Shown here piece by piece: positions 59,665-64,000 of a stretch of 64,000 nt of DNA. A model generated the notes under the pieces. That model was not told the origin of the DNA. It saw only the letters and a program-made list of their open reading frames with translations, and ran no database searches. This DNA comes from Neisseria perflava (GTDB lineage Bacteria > Pseudomonadota > Gammaproteobacteria > Burkholderiales > Neisseriaceae). Numbering within the stretch: position 1 is the first letter of the stretch; each line of letters begins with the position of its first letter. Where the stretch lies: contig NZ_CP079818.1 in the NCBI RefSeq assembly GCF_019334725.1, positions 558,001-622,000 on the forward strand. The letters are read 5' to 3'. Position numbers and translations under genes: made by a program.

Positions 59665-59694
59665 AGGTCGTCTGAATAATATTCAGACGGCCTG
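59665..59694 (+). terminator. Mixed-dialect uptake-sequence hairpin
   Basis: AGGTCGTCTGAATAATATTCAGACGGCCT written as two arms: left mucosa-type (59665-59676), right AG-type, with one mismatch. No T-run follows. Confidence 0.65.
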
Positions 59695-59720
59695 TATCAG
59701 TATTTAAGAAAGTGGAAATT

Positions 59721-60635
59721 ATGCAGAATTTTGGCAAAGTGGCCGTGTTGATGGGTGGTTTCTCCAGCGAGCGCGAAGTTTCGCTGGACAGTGGCGCCGC
59801 TATTTTGGCTGCCTTGAAAAGCAAAGGCGTCGATGCCCATGCGTTCGACCCCAAAGAAACCCCGTTGTCTGAATTGAAAACACAAGGTTTTCAGACGGCC
59901 TTCAATATTCTGCACGGCACTTTCGGCGAAGATGGCGCGATTCAAGGTGCATTGGAGCTGATGGGTATTCCTTACACCGGTAGCGGCGTGGCCGCTTCTG
60001 CACTGGGTATGGACAAATACCGCTGCAAACTGATTTGGCAGGCTGTGGGCTTGCCTGTTCCTGAGTTTGCCGTATTGCATGACGACAGCAACTTTGATGC
60101 CGTTGAAGAAAAATTGGGCCTGCCGATGTTTGTGAAACCCGCCGCGGAAGGCAGTAGCGTCGGTGTGGTAAAAGTCAAAGAAAAAGGCCGTCTGAAAAGC
60201 GTTTACGAAGAATTGAAACATTTGCAGGGCGAAATCATTGCCGAACGCTTTATAGGCGGCGGCGAGTATTCTTGCCCGGTATTGAACGGCAAAGGCCTGC
60301 CGAGTATTCATATTATTCCGGCTACCGAGTTTTACGACTACGAGGCTAAATACAACCGCGACGATACGGTTTATCAATGCCCGTCGGAAGATTTGAGCGA
60401 GGCGGAGGAAAACCTGATGCGCGAACTGGCCGTGCGTGGCGCGCAGGCGATTGGTGCGGAAGGTTGTTCGCGCGTGGACTTTCTGAAAGATACGGACGGT
60501 AAGCTGTATCTTTTGGAAATCAATACCTTGCCCGGTATGACCAGCCACAGTTTGGTGCCAAAATCTGCAAGCCATATCGGCGTGGATTTTGCTGATTTAT
60601 GTATTGAGATTTTGAAGACCGCTCATGTGGGATGA
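59721..60635 (+). CDS. ddl: D-alanine--D-alanine ligase
   Basis: A 304-residue ATP-grasp enzyme that makes D-Ala-D-Ala for MurF. GGFSSEREVSLDSG near residue 12, the ATP-binding KPAAEGSSVGVVKVK near 135, the flexible loop with YECK-like sequence EFYDYEAKYN near 205 and LEINTLPGMT near 265 identify DdlB. The ATG at 59721 follows AAGAAAG; a GTG three codons upstream is possible. It overlaps ftsQ by 11 bases. Confidence 0.96.
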   Translation: MQNFGKVAVLMGGFSSEREVSLDSGAAILAALKSKGVDAHAFDPKETPLSELKTQGFQTAFNILHGTFGEDGAIQGALELMGIPYTGSGVAASALGMDKYRCKLIWQAVGLPVPEFAVLHDDSNFDAVEEKLGLPMFVKPAAEGSSVGVVKVKEKGRLKSVYEELKHLQGEIIAERFIGGGEYSCPVLNGKGLPSIHIIPATEFYDYEAKYNRDDTVYQCPSEDLSEAEENLMRELAVRGAQAIGAEGCSRVDFLKDTDGKLYLLEINTLPGMTSHSLVPKSASHIGVDFADLCIEILKTAHVG

Positions 60636-61344
60636 TGCAGGCGCACTGGGTCGACTGACCCGCCGGCTATTGTTGTTGATGACCTTTCTGCTGATAGGTT
60701 CGGGCATAGCTTGGCTTTACAATTCCAAATATTTCCCTGTGAAACAGATTGCCATTCAGGGTAAGCTGAAATATGCTTCCAGCAAAGAATTGCAAACCGT
60801 TGCACGAGAGCATATCAGGGGTAATATGTTCCGCGCCGATATTGATTCGGCGCAGGCCGCTTTTCAGGAATTGCCTTGGATTGACTCGGCAATGGTACGC
60901 CGCCGTTTTCCGGAAACAGTGGAGATTATCCTGACAGAGCGTGTGCCGGTTGCACACTGGCGCGCTGGCGGCTTGGTGGACAGTAAGGGCAATGTGTTTG
61001 CCGCAAGCCTGAAACAGGACCTGCCTATATTTGAAGGGCAGCAGGGGACAGGCAAAGATATGGTCAAACATTATGCGGACTTTTCCGGTATTTTGAGTCC
61101 GTTGAAACTGACCATCAAAGAATTGATCTACACGCCGCGGTCGGCATGGCTGCTTGTATTGAACAACGGCATTACCGTGCGCTTGGGGCGTGAAAACGAA
61201 ATCAAACGTTTGCAGCAATTTGCCCAGATTTGGCCATCGCTGCTGCGTAAAAAACAAAGTAGTATCGAGTATGTCGATATGCGTTATAAGGATGGTTTTT
61301 CAGTCCGTTACCGGCCGTCTGAAAACCCTTCCGACAGTGAATAG
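60625..61344 (+). CDS. ftsQ: Cell division protein FtsQ
   Basis: A 239-residue bitopic protein: one membrane helix (about residues 13-30), then a POTRA domain (FPVKQIAIQGKLKYAS and onward) and the FtsQ beta domain with FPETVEIILTERVPVAHW. It recruits FtsB and FtsL to the divisome. The start lies inside the end of ddl, so translation is coupled. An uptake sequence encodes part of the C-terminal PSENP. Confidence 0.95.
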   Translation: MWDDAGALGRLTRRLLLLMTFLLIGSGIAWLYNSKYFPVKQIAIQGKLKYASSKELQTVAREHIRGNMFRADIDSAQAAFQELPWIDSAMVRRRFPETVEIILTERVPVAHWRAGGLVDSKGNVFAASLKQDLPIFEGQQGTGKDMVKHYADFSGILSPLKLTIKELIYTPRSAWLLVLNNGITVRLGRENEIKRLQQFAQIWPSLLRKKQSSIEYVDMRYKDGFSVRYRPSENPSDSE

Positions 61345-61418
61345 CCGATTAGACGTGAAGCAATCTTGTTTCAAAAATAATCAAACCGTCAGTCAGACAA
61401 CATAGCGAACGAGCAATT

Positions 61419-62666
61419 ATGGAACAACAACAAAATAAATATATCAGTGCCTTAGACATTGGTACGTCCAAGGTCATCGCCTTAATCGGTGAGATTCGGG
61501 AAGATAACGAAATCCACATTGTTGGCTTGGGTCAAAGCCCTTCACGTGGTCTGCGTGCAGGTATGGTGACCAACATTGACGCCACTGCGCAAGCCATTCG
61601 TCAGGCGGTAGAAGATGCCGAGCTGATGGCAGATACCAAAATTTCCCACGTCGTCACCGGTATTGCCGGTAACCATATCCGCAGCCTGAATTCACAAGGC
61701 GTGGTCAAAATTAAAGATGGCGAAGTATCGCAAGCCGACATCGATCGTGCCATCGAAACGGCAAAAGCCATCAATATTCCGCCTGATCACAATATCTTGC
61801 ATACCGTGGTTCAAGAGTACATCATCGACAACCAACCCGGTGTGAAAGAACCTATCGGTATGAGCGGCGTGCGTTTGGATACCCGTGTACACATCATTAC
61901 CGGTGCGAACACTGCTTTGCAAAATATCCAAAAATGTATCCAACGCTGCGGCCTGCAAATGGATCAAATCATGCTTCAGCCTTTGGCAAGCGGTCACGCC
62001 GTTTTGACTGAAGACGAAAAAGATTTGGGTGTGTGCGTCATCGATATCGGTGGCGGTACAACCGACATCGCGGTTTATACTAATGGCGCCATCCGCCATA
62101 CTGCGGTTATTCCCGTTGCCGGCGATTTGATTACCAAAGACTTGGCGCAAGCCTTGCGTACGCCGCACAGCGCAGCCGAGTACATCAAAATCCATTACGG
62201 CGCTGCGATTCCGACTATGGACGGCTTGGATGAAATGATTGAAGTCCCTAGCGTTGGCGACCGTCAATCGCGTCAAATTTCACGCCGTGTATTGGCTGAA
62301 ATCATCGGCCCGCGCGTAGAAGAGATTTTGGAATTGACGCTGAATGAATTGCGCCGCTCCGGTTTCCCTGAAGAAGTGCTGACTTCCGGTATCGTTTTGA
62401 CCGGTGGTGCTTCTATGTTGACCGGTATTGTTGAGTTGGCGGAAGAAATCTTCAACCTGCCGGCACGTATCGGTGTTCCACAGGAAATGGGTGGTGTATC
62501 TGAGCGTATCCGTAATCCACGCTATTCAACCGCCATCGGTCTTTTGCAGGCGGCAAGGGGAGAGGAAGACGGCGCGCCGGTGACAGGTGCCATTGTGGTC
62601 CATGATCAGGCTGAAAAAATCAGTCTGTGGGCAAGACTGATGAAATTCGTTAAAGACAATTTCTGA
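61419..62666 (+). CDS. ftsA: Cell division protein FtsA
   Basis: A 415-residue actin-like ATPase that anchors FtsZ to the membrane. Phosphate-1 ALDIGTSKV is at the N-terminus, the 1C subdomain follows (SLNSQGVVKIKDGEV), phosphate-2 DIGGGTTDIAVY near 206 and the adenosine loop TGGASMLTG near 328. The C-terminal amphipathic membrane-targeting helix is SLWARLMKFVKDNF. Length is normal. About 75 bases precede it after ftsQ. Confidence 0.97.
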   Translation: MEQQQNKYISALDIGTSKVIALIGEIREDNEIHIVGLGQSPSRGLRAGMVTNIDATAQAIRQAVEDAELMADTKISHVVTGIAGNHIRSLNSQGVVKIKDGEVSQADIDRAIETAKAINIPPDHNILHTVVQEYIIDNQPGVKEPIGMSGVRLDTRVHIITGANTALQNIQKCIQRCGLQMDQIMLQPLASGHAVLTEDEKDLGVCVIDIGGGTTDIAVYTNGAIRHTAVIPVAGDLITKDLAQALRTPHSAAEYIKIHYGAAIPTMDGLDEMIEVPSVGDRQSRQISRRVLAEIIGPRVEEILELTLNELRRSGFPEEVLTSGIVLTGGASMLTGIVELAEEIFNLPARIGVPQEMGGVSERIRNPRYSTAIGLLQAARGEEDGAPVTGAIVVHDQAEKISLWARLMKFVKDNF

Positions 62667-62830
62667 TAAAAGTTTTCAGGGCAGGCGGTGTACCAACCGT
62701 TTGTCCTGAATATTTAAGTGAAATTAAACGGTTTTAAATAATTGCCAAGTGGATAATTTAAAACTTGTATATTTTCTGTTAAAAAATGTAGTAAAAATAT
62801 AACGCCGACAGCCGAATGGTAAGAAGATTT

Positions 62831-62860
62831 TTGCCAGTATCTGGATACTTCTTATATAAT
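62831..62860 (+). promoter_or_regulatory. Promoter for ftsZ
   Basis: TTGCCA (62831-62836), an 18-base spacer and perfect TATAAT (62855-62860), 58 bases before the ftsZ ATG. The 252-base ftsA-ftsZ gap thus allows ftsZ to be made apart from the cluster, as has been reported for gonococcus. Confidence 0.78.
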
Positions 62861-62918
62861 ACGGATAATGAGTTATTTTTGAACCGTCCTTATAAAGCGG
62901 GGCGCGGAGGATTATTGA

Positions 62919-64000
62919 ATGGAATTTGTTTACGACGTAGCAGAATCAGCAACGAGCCCTGCTGTTATTAAAGTTATCGGTTTGGGTGGTGGCGGCTGTA
63001 ATGCCATCAACAATATGGTTGCCAACACTATTCATGGTGTTGAGTTCATCAGTGCCAATACCGATGCGCAATCATTGGCTAAAAACAATGCGGCTAAACG
63101 CATTCAATTAGGTACAAACCTGACTCGCGGTTTGGGTGCCGGTGCAAATCCTGAAATCGGCCGCGCCGCTGCTCAAGAAGATCGCGAAGCCATCGAAGAT
63201 GCCATCCGCGGTGCAAACATGCTGTTCATCACTACCGGTATGGGTGGTGGTACAGGTACCGGCTCCGCTCCTGTTGTGGCTGAAATCGCTAAAGAAATGG
63301 GTATCCTGACCGTTGCGGTTGTAACCCGTCCGTTTGCTTACGAAGGCAAGCGCGTACATATCGCTCAAGCAGGTTTGGATCAACTTAAAGAGCGCGTTGA
63401 TTCCCTGATCATTATCCCGAACGACAAATTGATGACTGCCTTGGGCGAAGACGTGACTATGCGTGAAGCTTTCCGTGCGGCCGACAATGTACTGCGTGAT
63501 GCGGTTGCCGGTATTTCCGAAGTGGTGACTTGCCCTAGCGACATGATCAACTTGGACTTCGCCGACGTGAAAACCGTGATGAGCAATCGCGGTATCGCCA
63601 TGATGGGTTCAGGTTTCGCGCAAGGTATCGACCGTGCCCGTTTGGCTACCGATCAAGCTATCTCCAGCCCGCTCTTGGATAACGTTACTTTAGATGGTGC
63701 ACGCGGCGTATTGGTAAACATTACCACTGCTCCTGGCTGCCTGAAAATGTCTGAGTTCAACGAGATTATGCGTATCGTCAACCAAAATGCACACCCTGAA
63801 GTGGAATGCAAATTTGGTGCTGCCGAAGACGAGAGTATGAGCGAAGACGCTATCCGTATTACCATCATTGCTACCGGCTTGAAAGAAAACGGTACTGACA
63901 ACCAACTGCGTGCTGCTGCCCGTACCCAACAATTGGTACGCGGTGCGGAAGAAGCGCCCCAAGCTCAAAGCCAAAGCAATGCTGAAAGCCTGGTTCGTAC
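62919..64000 (+). CDS. ftsZ: Cell division protein FtsZ, cut by window end
   Basis: The first 360 codons of the tubulin-like GTPase that forms the Z ring. The frame is open to the last base. The N-terminal GLGGGGCNAINN, the tubulin signature GGGTGTG at residues 109-115, NDKLM with the T5/T6 region, and NLDFADVKTVMS with the T7 loop (catalytic Asp) are present. After about residue 320 the Gln-rich linker begins (QAQSQSNAES). The C-terminal FtsA-binding tail lies beyond the window. GCGGAGG precedes the ATG. Confidence 0.97.
   Translation, partial: MEFVYDVAESATSPAVIKVIGLGGGGCNAINNMVANTIHGVEFISANTDAQSLAKNNAAKRIQLGTNLTRGLGAGANPEIGRAAAQEDREAIEDAIRGANMLFITTGMGGGTGTGSAPVVAEIAKEMGILTVAVVTRPFAYEGKRVHIAQAGLDQLKERVDSLIIIPNDKLMTALGEDVTMREAFRAADNVLRDAVAGISEVVTCPSDMINLDFADVKTVMSNRGIAMMGSGFAQGIDRARLATDQAISSPLLDNVTLDGARGVLVNITTAPGCLKMSEFNEIMRIVNQNAHPEVECKFGAAEDESMSEDAIRITIIATGLKENGTDNQLRAAARTQQLVRGAEEAPQAQSQSNAESLVR

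Overview
The window is chromosomal DNA from a commensal, oral-type Neisseria, most likely of the N. subflava/flavescens/mucosa group. The main evidence is the very frequent 12-base DNA uptake sequence AGGCCGTCTGAA (the AG dialect), both inside genes and as inverted pairs that act as terminators after many genes. The gene set (division/cell-wall cluster, petABC, sspAB, mrp, luxS without a lux pathway, lptM-lysA) is typical of Neisseria. A few uptake sequences are in other dialects: AGGTCGTCTGAA at several sites and one AGGCTGCCTGAA. This points to past exchange with related species.

Layout: 1-3.9 kb holds glyS, mrp and tRNA-Lys. 3.9-7.2 kb (minus strand) is an ABC-2 exporter with a BtrH-like protein. 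7.3-10.7 kb holds an orphan rnfB, ychJ, a candidate small RNA, a suhB-family gene and rsmE. 10.8-12.8 kb is a compact set of acyl carrier protein, ketosynthase and chain-length-factor-like protein with no other biosynthetic genes beside it. 12.9-20.2 kb holds a secreted Ser/Thr-rich protein, luxS, cyaY, lptM, lysA, slyX, an antiporter and an MFS transporter. adhE (20.5-23.1 kb) has a well-formed FNR-type promoter. 23.2-25.8 kb is a low-GC foreign segment with an orphan HTH regulator and a Gram-positive-type merR-merA pair. 25.9-33.4 kb holds leuS, dnaJ, a putative Mn-riboswitch-controlled exporter, a pseudouridine synthase, a MetR-like regulator and a Nif3-like gene. 33.5-37.7 kb is petABC followed by sspAB. 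Two tRNA genes (Ala, Met) and a MidA-like methyltransferase follow.

39.4-64 kb is the dcw cluster: mraZ, rsmH, ftsL, ftsI(penA), murE, murF, mraY, murD, ftsW, murG, murC, ddl, ftsQ, ftsA, ftsZ. It makes the UDP-MurNAc-pentapeptide and lipid II, flips/polymerises them and assembles the divisome. Accessory genes interrupt it: an M23 lipoprotein, two membrane proteins, a 49-residue secreted/membrane peptide, a truncated haemoglobin, a SEL1-repeat protein, a periplasmic protein, an L,D-transpeptidase-like protein and an amidase.

Most notable points: the Gram-positive mercury-resistance pair inside a Neisseria chromosome; the split ACP-KS-CLF/BtrH-ABC gene set; a yybP-ykoY-like Mn riboswitch; a penA allele carrying Met312 and Thr316, residues known from cephalosporin-tolerant mosaic alleles; an apparently lengthened cytochrome b; and a candidate small RNA with an intrinsic terminator whose loop is C/U-rich.
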